The notes under the pieces were generated by a model. That model was given only the letters and a program-made list of their open reading frames with translations, did no database searches and was not told the origin of the DNA. Of a stretch of 6,005 nt of DNA, positions 1 to 5,865 are shown one piece after another. Position numbers and translations under genes: made by a program. Position 1 is the first letter of the stretch. Each line of letters opens with the position of its first letter. The stretch is from Bacteroidales bacterium (GTDB lineage Bacteria > Bacteroidota > Bacteroidia > Bacteroidales > B18-G4). Location: contig JAGLEK010000055.1 in NCBI GenBank assembly GCA_023145125.1, positions 1 to 6,005 of the forward strand. Direction: 5' to 3'.

Positions 1-23
1 AGTATCCAGTATCTAGTATCCAG
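1..23. repeat. 7-bp tandem repeat, at least three units
   Basis: Three adjoining heptamers read AGTATCC, AGTATCT, AGTATCC on the plus strand and are followed by AG; the array may continue left of the window. On the minus strand the unit is GGATACT, with one variant unit AGATACT. The array overlaps the 3' end of the lpxH-like gene and supplies its last two codons (Gly, Tyr) and its TAG stop. I see no other copies in the window. Confidence 0.8.
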
Positions 24-798
24 CCTCCCGGCCAAACTGCAAAAGCCTAAGCTCTTCCCCATCAAAAACCGCATACGTAAAATTCGTGATCCAATCCCCT
101 AAAATAATAAGCTGTGTTTTGTCATTGAGGTCGACCTGGACAGGCAAATGCCTGTGGCCGAAGATGAGATAATCAAGATCAGGATGCTGCTTCAAAATGT
201 CTTCTCCGTATTTATACAGCATTTCATCCTTGATATTGTTGGAAGAATCTTTCTTTCCTTCCCTGGCTATATTGGCCAGGCGGCTTTTCTTTGAGAAGTA
301 TAAGCCCATGCGTGCCCCCATGTCGGGGTGCAGCCACCGGAACAACCACTGGTTGAAACGACATGCAAATACCTTTTTGAGGAATTTATATCCCCTGTCG
401 CCGGGGCCAAGGCCATCGCCGTGGGCAAGGTAAAACTTCTTGCCCGAAAACTCCATTATCTCAGGCTTACGGTATAACTTAATGTTCAGCTCCTTTTCAA
501 AATAGTTAAAAGCCCAAACATCATGGTTACCCCTGAACAGGCTTATGGGAATTCCTGCATCGGTAATCTCAGCCAGTTTTCCCAGCAAGCGCACAAAGCC
601 TTTCGGTACCACCGTTTTATATTCAAACCAGAAGTCGAAGATATCTCCCATAAGGTATATATGCGAAGCATCTTTCTTCACTTCATCTAACCATTTCACG
701 AAAAGTTTTTCCCTTACCAGGCTACCGGCGTGGTCGGGGATGCCGAAATGAAAATCGGAGGCAAAATATATGTTTTTCCTTTCTCCGGGGCTTGTCAT
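13..798 (-). CDS. lpxH: UDP-2,3-diacylglucosamine hydrolase (LpxH-type calcineurin-like phosphoesterase)
   Basis: This 261-residue protein should cleave UDP-2,3-diacylglucosamine to lipid X and UMP, the fourth step of lipid A synthesis, at the inner face of the inner membrane. The sequence shows the full set of two-metal phosphoesterase motifs: SDFHFG (Asp15, His17), GDIFDFW (Asp52), GNHD (Asn91), HGDG (His126) and GHRH (His215, His217). These match the order and spacing of the metal ligands in E. coli LpxH. Length is close to that family (about 240). It has GNHD where classical LpxH has GNRD, so the LpxH2 side of the family, or another phosphoesterase, is possible; lpxK about 2.7 kb away on the same strand favours a lipid A role. 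The start is ATG. It lies 35 bp downstream of the lipoprotein gene with no clear promoter or terminator between them, so the two are probably cotranscribed. Its C-terminus and stop lie in a tandem heptamer repeat. Confidence 0.85.
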   Translation of the reverse strand: MTSPGERKNIYFASDFHFGIPDHAGSLVREKLFVKWLDEVKKDASHIYLMGDIFDFWFEYKTVVPKGFVRLLGKLAEITDAGIPISLFRGNHDVWAFNYFEKELNIKLYRKPEIMEFSGKKFYLAHGDGLGPGDRGYKFLKKVFACRFNQWLFRWLHPDMGARMGLYFSKKSRLANIAREGKKDSSNNIKDEMLYKYGEDILKQHPDLDYLIFGHRHLPVQVDLNDKTQLIILGDWITNFTYAVFDGEELRLLQFGREAGY

Positions 799-833
799 CT
801 GACTGGATTTTTTACAATAATAAGAAATTGTGC

Positions 834-2021
834 TTAATAATTGGTTGGGTTGTTGATTAAATCAACAACCTTCTGTGGCAGATCAGTGAAATCCCTGTCA
901 TGATGTACGATGCGTCCTTCTGCATCAATAAGGACGTATGCCGGGAGCTGCATCTTCAGGTTAAAGAGCTTCATCACTGCCGACCTGGCACCTTCCGCAT
1001 CATCAATATGCAGGCCCGGAAGGGAGTCAAGGGCAATGGCTGCTTCCCAGATCCTGGGATCCCTGTCGAAAGAGATAGTCAGCAATTCCAATCCATACTC
1101 GTGATAATTTTCATATGTTTTCCTGATCACGGGATTTGTTTGCCGGGATTTGGCATCCGCCGCCGCCCAGAAATATATCAGCAGATTATTTCCTTTGAAA
1201 TTGCCGGGGCCTGTCTTTACACCATTGATGTCGAGTAATTCAAACTCAGGCACGAGCTTCCCCGGTGAGAGTCGCCGCTTCGCATCCTCCTCAAAGTCGA
1301 TTGAGATTTTGATATTTTTAACCTGTTCGTGAAAGTCTTTGGCATATTTGTTCTCAGGCATACGCTCCATCAGGGCCTCATCAACGATCTCGTAATAATT
1401 AAAGTCTTCCTGTGGATCGAAAAGTGCAAACTCCCTGAAAAAACCATTGATGATCACAATGGCAGCGAAAGAAGATGGATTGTCGGTGACAGTAGCTCTG
1501 GCATATTTTGTAAAGTCTTCGTGGATATTAATAAATTGCTCGTTTAAGCGTTCCCTGATCACAGGGAAGTCAGGCAGGGACTGGCTGTTGTGAAATATCG
1601 CCGACAAAGAATCCACTTTATACTCTTCACGGTTTAATTTCTCAAGGAAATCGACAACAAGCATACACTCGTCATTTCCCTGTACACGGTAGGGCCAGGC
1701 TTTATCATTGCTTTGTTCGATCTTCACGGTATCACCATTTTTGGCAACTATGATCAAAGGGTAATGATCCCTGCTCTCAAGCCGGAAGAGAGCATAATCC
1801 TGTGAGTTGAGACTCATTATGAAAGAACTGTCGGATGCCAGATCTACCGAGTCTATCGTTTTTATTTTTTTGGCGTAGACCTTATTCAGGTATAATTTCG
1901 AATCAGTTGAGAAGTAATCTCCGATTATGATTGTTTTTTCTTTTGCGGCTTTTTCCTGCCCGCAGGAAGAAAACAACACAAGGATAAAGATGATCATAAA
2001 ATATGGCCTGTACTTTTTCAT
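834..2021 (-). CDS. DUF4369/TlpA-like lipoprotein with a thioredoxin fold lacking the redox CxxC
   Basis: This 395-residue protein starts with a lipoprotein signal peptide: basic MKKYRP, a hydrophobic core at residues 8-17, and LFSSC with Cys20 as the lipidated residue, so it is probably anchored to the periplasmic face of a membrane. Residues about 27-125 look like the DUF4369 domain (beta-rich, with KNGDTVKIE at 94-102). Residues about 125-245 are mainly helical. Residues about 252-392 are an AhpC/TSA-TlpA-type thioredoxin domain: PGKLVPEFEL, then FWAAADAKSRQ at 284-294, and a conserved cis-proline site QLPAYVLID around Pro360. Where TlpA relatives have WCxxC, this protein has A-D-A-K-S, so both redox cysteines are replaced (Asp289, Ser292). 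Its only other cysteine is Cys119. It therefore probably does not act as a thiol oxidoreductase; a binding or structural role is my inference. It is divergent from the secreted-protein gene and upstream of lpxH. Confidence 0.8.
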   Translation of the reverse strand: MKKYRPYFMIIFILVLFSSCGQEKAAKEKTIIIGDYFSTDSKLYLNKVYAKKIKTIDSVDLASDSSFIMSLNSQDYALFRLESRDHYPLIIVAKNGDTVKIEQSNDKAWPYRVQGNDECMLVVDFLEKLNREEYKVDSLSAIFHNSQSLPDFPVIRERLNEQFINIHEDFTKYARATVTDNPSSFAAIVIINGFFREFALFDPQEDFNYYEIVDEALMERMPENKYAKDFHEQVKNIKISIDFEEDAKRRLSPGKLVPEFELLDINGVKTGPGNFKGNNLLIYFWAAADAKSRQTNPVIRKTYENYHEYGLELLTISFDRDPRIWEAAIALDSLPGLHIDDAEGARSAVMKLFNLKMQLPAYVLIDAEGRIVHHDRDFTDLPQKVVDLINNPTNY

Positions 2022-2078
2022 ATAATAAGTTTATTGCAGTACTCATTCCTGATCTAAACGACCAGCTGTGAGTTGAAG

Positions 2079-2086
2079 TATTTTTG
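2079..2086 (+). promoter_or_regulatory. candidate Bacteroidota -7 box for the secreted-protein gene
   Basis: The plus strand reads TATTTTTG, a full match to TAnnTTTG, 90 bp before the ATG of the secreted-protein gene. No TTG lies at the expected -33 distance. It faces the minus-strand box at 2093-2100, so the two, if real, would overlap and compete. A near match, TATGTTTA, occurs at 2144-2151. Confidence 0.3.
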
Positions 2087-2092
2087 TGATTG

Positions 2093-2100
2093 CAAAATTA
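2093..2100 (-). promoter_or_regulatory. candidate Bacteroidota -7 box for the lipoprotein/lpxH unit
   Basis: The minus strand reads TAATTTTG, a full match to TAnnTTTG. It lies 72 bp upstream of the lipoprotein ATG. A TTG lies upstream (minus strand, 2129-2127) but with a 26-bp spacer, longer than the usual 19-21, so support for the -33 element is weak. Such a short motif is expected by chance in AT-rich DNA. Confidence 0.35.
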
Positions 2101-2176
2101 TGTTATTTCTTGAAAGGAGCAGGATGCAATTTTGAATTGATTTTATGTTTAACTTCATCATCGTAAATAGTACTTG

Positions 2177-2698
2177 ATGAAGATAACATTTAGATCAATT
2201 GCCATACTGGCTTTATGCCTGGTGATCCATTCTGTGGATGCGCAAAGGATCTTGCTGATTGAGAAACCGGGGAAATTCAAAAATTACAAATACTCTGTGG
2301 GGGATGAGATCACGGTCCGGATAGCCCCATACGGAGAAAAGCATAATGGTACTATTCATGAGCTCACCGATACCAGCATCCTGATAAACTTTGATAATGA
2401 GATCATGCTGGAGGATATTGAAATGGTCATACGGCCGCGATGGGGCCTGAGCCTGCTATCCAAAATAACAAGGATCGCCGGTGCAGGCTACTTCATTCTC
2501 GATGTGGTCAATAATTCAATTACCGGCAGTCCCACAATTGTAGATGAAAACACTGTGATGATCAGTGCAGGACTGGTTGCATTCAGTTATGTGCTGGTGC
2601 CCTTCCATGACAAACGTATGAAAAGCGGGGAGAAATGGCGGATCAAGGTGTTGAACATGTCGATGGATGAGGATGTCCCTAATCCGTTTCGGCAATAA
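2177..2698 (+). CDS. secreted or envelope protein of unknown function
   Basis: I cannot name this 173-residue protein with a function. It has a clear signal peptide (basic Lys2/Arg6, hydrophobic 8-17, probable cleavage after VDA at residue 22, leaving Gln23). A segment rich in predicted beta-strands follows (about 24-85, with VGDEITVRI and a DNEIMLEDIEMV stretch), then RWGLSLL and two hydrophobic segments at about 98-111 and 124-143, and finally the basic motif GEKWRIKVLN. The pattern of a charged beta domain plus two hydrophobic helices resembles an uncharacterised family I associate with Bacteroidota, but this is from memory. An in-frame TTG at 2174 is directly followed by ATG at 2177, which I prefer. 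There is no Shine-Dalgarno sequence upstream. The last 20 bp overlap the 3' end of the phosphorylase gene on the other strand. Confidence 0.75.
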   Translation: MKITFRSIAILALCLVIHSVDAQRILLIEKPGKFKNYKYSVGDEITVRIAPYGEKHNGTIHELTDTSILINFDNEIMLEDIEMVIRPRWGLSLLSKITRIAGAGYFILDVVNNSITGSPTIVDENTVMISAGLVAFSYVLVPFHDKRMKSGEKWRIKVLNMSMDEDVPNPFRQ

Positions 2699-3494
2699 AG
2701 GCTTTGATGATCTTTGTCATCCTGGGTTCTGCAATACTTGCTGCATCGATAACATCGTCATGGGTGATTTCCACGATCTTACCTTCAACGCCCAGGTCGG
2801 ATATCACCGAGAAAGCGAGGCATGGAAGTCCTGCCTGCCTGGCAACTATCACTTCCGGAACGGTCGACATACCCACCGCATCACCACCAATTATACGAAC
2901 ATATTTGTACTCTGCCGGTGTTTCGAATGTGGGGCCTGTAACTGCTGCATAAACACCTGTGCGGTATTTAATGCCCAGCCTGTCGGCAATGCCTTGTGCT
3001 TTTTCACGTAATGAGTGGTCATAGGGTTCGCTCATGTCAGGGAAGCGTGGGCCCAGGGCAGCATCATTAGGGCCAATAAGCGGATTGTTTCCCATGAGGT
3101 TAATATGGTCTTCAATAAACATCACATCTCCTACCGTGAAATCGGGATTCAGTCCGCCACTGGCATTGGACAGGATGAGGATGCGTATGCCAAGTTCCTT
3201 GAATACCCTTATGGGAAAGGTGACCTCCTGCATGCTGTAGCCTTCATAAAAGTGAAATCGCCCCTGCAGGGCAACAACTTTTTTACCACTGAGCTCGCCG
3301 AAGATGAGCTTTCCCTGGTGCCCCTTCACCGTTGAAACCGGAAAGTTGGGGATCTCTTCATATTCGATGATATGTTCGGCTTTGATCTCGTTTACAAGGC
3401 CGCCAAGGCCTGTACCGAGGATGATCCCGAATTCAGGGGTAAAGCCGGTTTTATTCTTTAGAAAATTGCTGGTTTCCTGTATCTTTTTCAACAT
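2679..3494 (-). CDS. purine nucleoside phosphorylase, trimeric (PNP/MTAP) family
   Basis: This 271-residue protein should catalyse phosphorolysis of purine nucleosides to the free base and ribose 1-phosphate, in cytoplasmic purine salvage. In order it shows the phosphate loop GTGLGG (27-32), GHQGKL (His59), QGRFHFYEGY (Arg79, His81, Tyr83), NASGGLNP (Asn110), GPTFETPAE (Phe190, Glu191), GMSTVPEV (Met209) and THDDV (His245), each lining up with active-site residues of human PNP. The exception is the base-recognition pair: human Thr242-Asn243 is here Ser232-Asp233 (FSVISDLG), as MTA phosphorylases have Asp, so 6-aminopurine nucleosides may be accepted. I chose ATG at 3494 over TTG at 3515 because MLKKIQET matches the usual N-terminus. 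The start lies inside lpxK (44-bp overlap), suggesting translational coupling. The 3' end overlaps the convergent gene. The symbols punA, pnp and deoD are all used for such genes, so I give none. Confidence 0.93.
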   Translation of the reverse strand: MLKKIQETSNFLKNKTGFTPEFGIILGTGLGGLVNEIKAEHIIEYEEIPNFPVSTVKGHQGKLIFGELSGKKVVALQGRFHFYEGYSMQEVTFPIRVFKELGIRILILSNASGGLNPDFTVGDVMFIEDHINLMGNNPLIGPNDAALGPRFPDMSEPYDHSLREKAQGIADRLGIKYRTGVYAAVTGPTFETPAEYKYVRIIGGDAVGMSTVPEVIVARQAGLPCLAFSVISDLGVEGKIVEITHDDVIDAASIAEPRMTKIIKAFIAETD

Positions 3495-4530
3495 TCTCGC
3501 GGATTTGGTCGTCAAAGATAATACTATCTCCGTTACAGAACTCGAACTTTATCGGAATATAGAATACAGGCATGTCCTTGATCACCTCGCTCAGGACTGA
3601 CTTGTCGAGCCGCATGGCATCTTTTTCTGTAGTAAAGATGATCTTGTTGCGGGTGAACATATTGTCAAAATTTGATTTTATCTTCTCAAGGTCATTAAGG
3701 GTGTACTTATGATGGTCCATGAAATCCATCACATGAAGCTCGTGGCACATGTTCCGGAGGTGCTCCTGGAGGGGGTATGAATTGGCAACTCCGGAAAACA
3801 GTAATATGGTATTATACCTTTCTTTCAACAGGCCTTCGTTCTTTTTGCAAATTGGTATGGGTTTCCCATAGCTGATATAGGAGAATAATAATTTTTGGTG
3901 GATCCTGGGCTTGATCAGTGATGTGATCCTTCTCCTGGTGATGGGCGAAAGCACTCCGGGGACCTTTGTCACAATAATGATATCAGCCCTTTTTGATGCT
4001 GACCTGAATTCACGCAGGGTCCCTGAAGGTATGAGATAGTCATTGACGAACAGCTTGTGAAAATCAGTAAGAAGAATTGAAAATCCGGGTTTTACATAGC
4101 GGTGCTGATACGCGTCATCAAGAAGCACAACATCCAGGTCGGGAAAATTCTTGAGCAGCTTCTTTATGCCTTTTCTTCTTCTTTCATGTACAGCTACCTC
4201 AATATCTTTAAACTTTGTTTTGTATTGCAATGGCTCATCACCGATCTCTTCAAAGGTAGATTTTTTATTTGCCAGCACATAGCCTTTCGTATTACGCTTG
4301 TATCCCCTGCTGAGTGTAGCTACTTTTCTATCCTTGCCCATGAGCCTGATCAGGTATTCAACCATGGGGGTTTTGCCGGTGCCTCCGTAAGAGAGGTTCC
4401 CGACTGAGATCACAGAAATAGGAAATGACTCAGAAGGCAGTATCTTCCAATCAAAAAGCTTCCCGCGGAAAGCCATAATCAGTCCGTATATACAAGCGAA
4501 TGGGAATAAGATTACACGCAGGACATTCAT
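3451..4530 (-). CDS. lpxK: tetraacyldisaccharide 4'-kinase (lipid A)
   Basis: This 359-residue enzyme transfers the ATP gamma-phosphate to the 4' position of the tetraacyl disaccharide 1-phosphate, giving lipid IVA at the inner membrane. Residues 1-25 form the usual hydrophobic or amphipathic membrane helix. The Walker A motif is GNLSYGGTGKTP (44-55, Lys53). SRGY follows at 74-77, GDEP at 97-100, LLDDAYQHR at 136-144 (Asp138/Asp139), SGTLREF at 169-175, DHHKYT at 272-277 and FTTEKDAMRL at 299-308. From what I recall of the Aquifex enzyme, the catalytic Asp and His would be Asp98 and one His of the DHH motif. An in-frame TTG at 4620 would add 30 residues, and ATG at 4575 would add 15. ATG at 4530 gives the normal family N-terminus, and the putative promoter at 4618-4648 rules out the TTG. 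It is first in an operon with the phosphorylase gene. Confidence 0.95.
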   Translation of the reverse strand: MNVLRVILFPFACIYGLIMAFRGKLFDWKILPSESFPISVISVGNLSYGGTGKTPMVEYLIRLMGKDRKVATLSRGYKRNTKGYVLANKKSTFEEIGDEPLQYKTKFKDIEVAVHERRRKGIKKLLKNFPDLDVVLLDDAYQHRYVKPGFSILLTDFHKLFVNDYLIPSGTLREFRSASKRADIIIVTKVPGVLSPITRRRITSLIKPRIHQKLLFSYISYGKPIPICKKNEGLLKERYNTILLFSGVANSYPLQEHLRNMCHELHVMDFMDHHKYTLNDLEKIKSNFDNMFTRNKIIFTTEKDAMRLDKSVLSEVIKDMPVFYIPIKFEFCNGDSIIFDDQIRENVEKDTGNQQFSKE

Positions 4531-4617
4531 CGTTGTATGATGCGAATTAAATAAAACTGCAAATGAAAATAACATTATCGATTGTTCAATTTGCAGTGTA
4601 TCGCAACGTATTTTTAC

Positions 4618-4648
4618 CAAATATAAACGAATAATAAGGATTTTGCAA
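4618..4648 (-). promoter_or_regulatory. predicted lpxK promoter (Bacteroidota type)
   Basis: The minus strand carries TATATTTG (4625-4618), a full match to the -7 consensus TAnnTTTG. A TTG at 4648-4646 lies 20 bp upstream, the right distance for the -33 element. Transcription would begin near 4611-4613, giving an 80-nt leader to the ATG at 4530. This is the best-supported promoter in the window, although it is identified by motif only. Confidence 0.55.
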
Positions 4649-4677
4649 TTATTAAACCCTATTTTTCAGGATATCAC

Positions 4678-4705
4678 TTATCGAAATACGAATATTTACC
4701 GATAA
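4678..4705. repeat. 6-bp inverted repeat upstream of the nif3 gene
   Basis: TTATCG at 4678-4683 and CGATAA at 4700-4705 form a perfect inverted repeat with a 16-bp spacer. It covers the place where the -33 element of the nif3 promoter would lie. An operator is possible, but short inverted repeats are common in such DNA. Confidence 0.3.
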
Positions 4706-4720
4706 AGATGAAAATTAACG

Positions 4721-4728
4721 TATTTTTG
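4721..4728 (+). promoter_or_regulatory. candidate -7 box for the nif3 gene
   Basis: TATTTTTG matches TAnnTTTG fully and would start transcription about 13-15 bp before the ATG at 4748. No TTG lies at the expected -33 position; TTTAC at 4695-4699 is only a partial match. The box lies within the right copy of the 11-bp direct repeat. Confidence 0.45.
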
Positions 4729-4747
4729 ATCATCAAGAGATATTCCT

Positions 4748-5842
4748 ATGAAGATAAATGACCTTACTTCTTACCTTGAGACACTGGCTCCCATGAGTTT
4801 GCAGGAGTCATATGATAATTCAGGACTGCTGATCGGGGATGCCGGAGCAGGGATAAATAATGCACTGATCTGCCTCGATCTTACTATGGCAGTGCTCGAT
4901 GAAGCTATCAGTGAGGGCTATGATTTGATTATTTCACACCATCCGCTGATCTTTTCAGGCTTGAAAAGACTCACGGGTAGGAGTGAAACTGAAAGAATCG
5001 TGATCAAGGCTATTAAACATGATATTGCTGTTTACGCAATTCATACCAACCTCGACAATGTTCACAGAGGGGTTAATGCCATGCTCTGCGAAAAGCTCGG
5101 GATCAAGGAGGCGGTGATCCTTCAGCCACTTTCAGGAAAATTGAACAAGCTGGTTACATTTTGCCCTCATGAGCATGTAGCGAAGGTCCGTGGAGCATTG
5201 TTCTCAGCCGGGGCCGGGCATATTGGCAACTACGATAATTGCAGTTTTAATTCGGACGGTTACGGCACTTTTCGGGCCGGGGAAGGAACTGATCCTTTCG
5301 TTGGGGAAGAAGGGAAGTTGCATACAGAGAATGAAACACGGATTGAAGTGATCTTTCCGGACCATCTCCATGGCGATCTGCTGAAAGCCCTTAAAGGGTC
5401 ACATCCTTATGAGGAGGTGGCCTTTGATATTTATCCCCTGAAGAATAAGTATTTGCAGGCAGGGGCGGGAATGATTGGGTCGCTGGAAAAGCCCATGACT
5501 GAGCAAGACTTCATGGCGATGCTGAAAAAGACTCTTGGAACAGGAGTGATCAGGCATTCTGCCTTTTGCGATAGAAAAATAAGCAAGGTTGCCGTATGCG
5601 GAGGATCGGGTAGCTTTCTGATAAGAAATGCCATAGCAGCAGGTGCTGATATTTTTATTACCGGGGATGTGAAATACCATCAGTTTTTTGAGGCAGAAGG
5701 GAAAATGATCATCGCCGATGCAGGGCATTTTGAAACAGAACAGTTTACAAAAGAATTGATTTATAATATTCTTAATGAAAAATTTCCTACCTTTGCACTC
5801 CGAATTTCGCAAGTCAATACCAATGCGGTTCATTATTTGTAA
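4748..5842 (+). CDS. Nif3-like dinuclear metal-centre protein with inserted domain (GTP cyclohydrolase 1 type 2 homolog)
   Basis: This 364-residue cytoplasmic protein belongs to the Nif3/YbgI/YqfO family, toroidal hexamers that bind two metal ions per subunit; their physiological role is not settled. The split Nif3 domain occupies about 1-130 and 236-364. Metal ligands are visible as SHHP (His64, His65), HTNLDN (Asp103) and GHFETE (His327, Glu331). The N-terminal MKINDLTSYLETLAP, the YDNSGLLIG motif and the C-terminal SQVNTNAVHYL fit the family. Residues about 131-235 are an insert ending in GSHPYEEVAFDIYPL, the CutA1/PII-like domain found in the longer YqfO-type members (about 370 residues) and absent from short YbgI-type ones (about 250). 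The ATG is preceded by only a weak purine stretch (AAGAGA, 4735-4740). It is divergent from lpxK and 23 bp upstream of the Lys-rich gene, so probably cotranscribed with it. Confidence 0.93.
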   Translation: MKINDLTSYLETLAPMSLQESYDNSGLLIGDAGAGINNALICLDLTMAVLDEAISEGYDLIISHHPLIFSGLKRLTGRSETERIVIKAIKHDIAVYAIHTNLDNVHRGVNAMLCEKLGIKEAVILQPLSGKLNKLVTFCPHEHVAKVRGALFSAGAGHIGNYDNCSFNSDGYGTFRAGEGTDPFVGEEGKLHTENETRIEVIFPDHLHGDLLKALKGSHPYEEVAFDIYPLKNKYLQAGAGMIGSLEKPMTEQDFMAMLKKTLGTGVIRHSAFCDRKISKVAVCGGSGSFLIRNAIAAGADIFITGDVKYHQFFEAEGKMIIADAGHFETEQFTKELIYNILNEKFPTFALRISQVNTNAVHYL

Positions 5843-5865
5843 TTCATAAAATCCATTGAGCGGAC

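Larger units (their letters stand above)
4605..4727 (+). repeat. 11-bp direct repeat pair in the lpxK/nif3 spacer
   Basis: AACGTATTTTT occurs exactly at 4605-4615 and again at 4717-4727. The right copy overlaps the -7 box of the nif3 gene; the left copy sits at the predicted lpxK transcription start. Both copies are in the same orientation, 112 bp apart. They could be binding sites for a regulator or chance in AT-rich DNA. Confidence 0.6.

Noticed and set aside
814..831. Inverted repeat ACAAT/ATTGT between the lipoprotein and lpxH genes
   Set aside because: The stem is five AT-rich pairs, and on the transcribed strand it is followed by A rather than T residues, so it is not an intrinsic terminator.
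900..1238. Plus-strand open frame of 112 codons
   Set aside because: It is antisense to the thioredoxin-fold part of the lipoprotein and has no signal of its own.
2706..2721. Hairpin GATGA/TCATC near the convergent gene ends
   Set aside because: The stem is only 5 bp, has no T-run on either side, and lies within the phosphorylase coding sequence, so it is not a credible terminator.
3015..3335. Plus-strand open frame of 106 codons
   Set aside because: It is antisense to the phosphorylase gene, whose active-site motifs fix the coding strand.
4102..4407. Plus-strand open frame of 101 codons
   Set aside because: It is antisense to the Walker A to Walker B part of lpxK.
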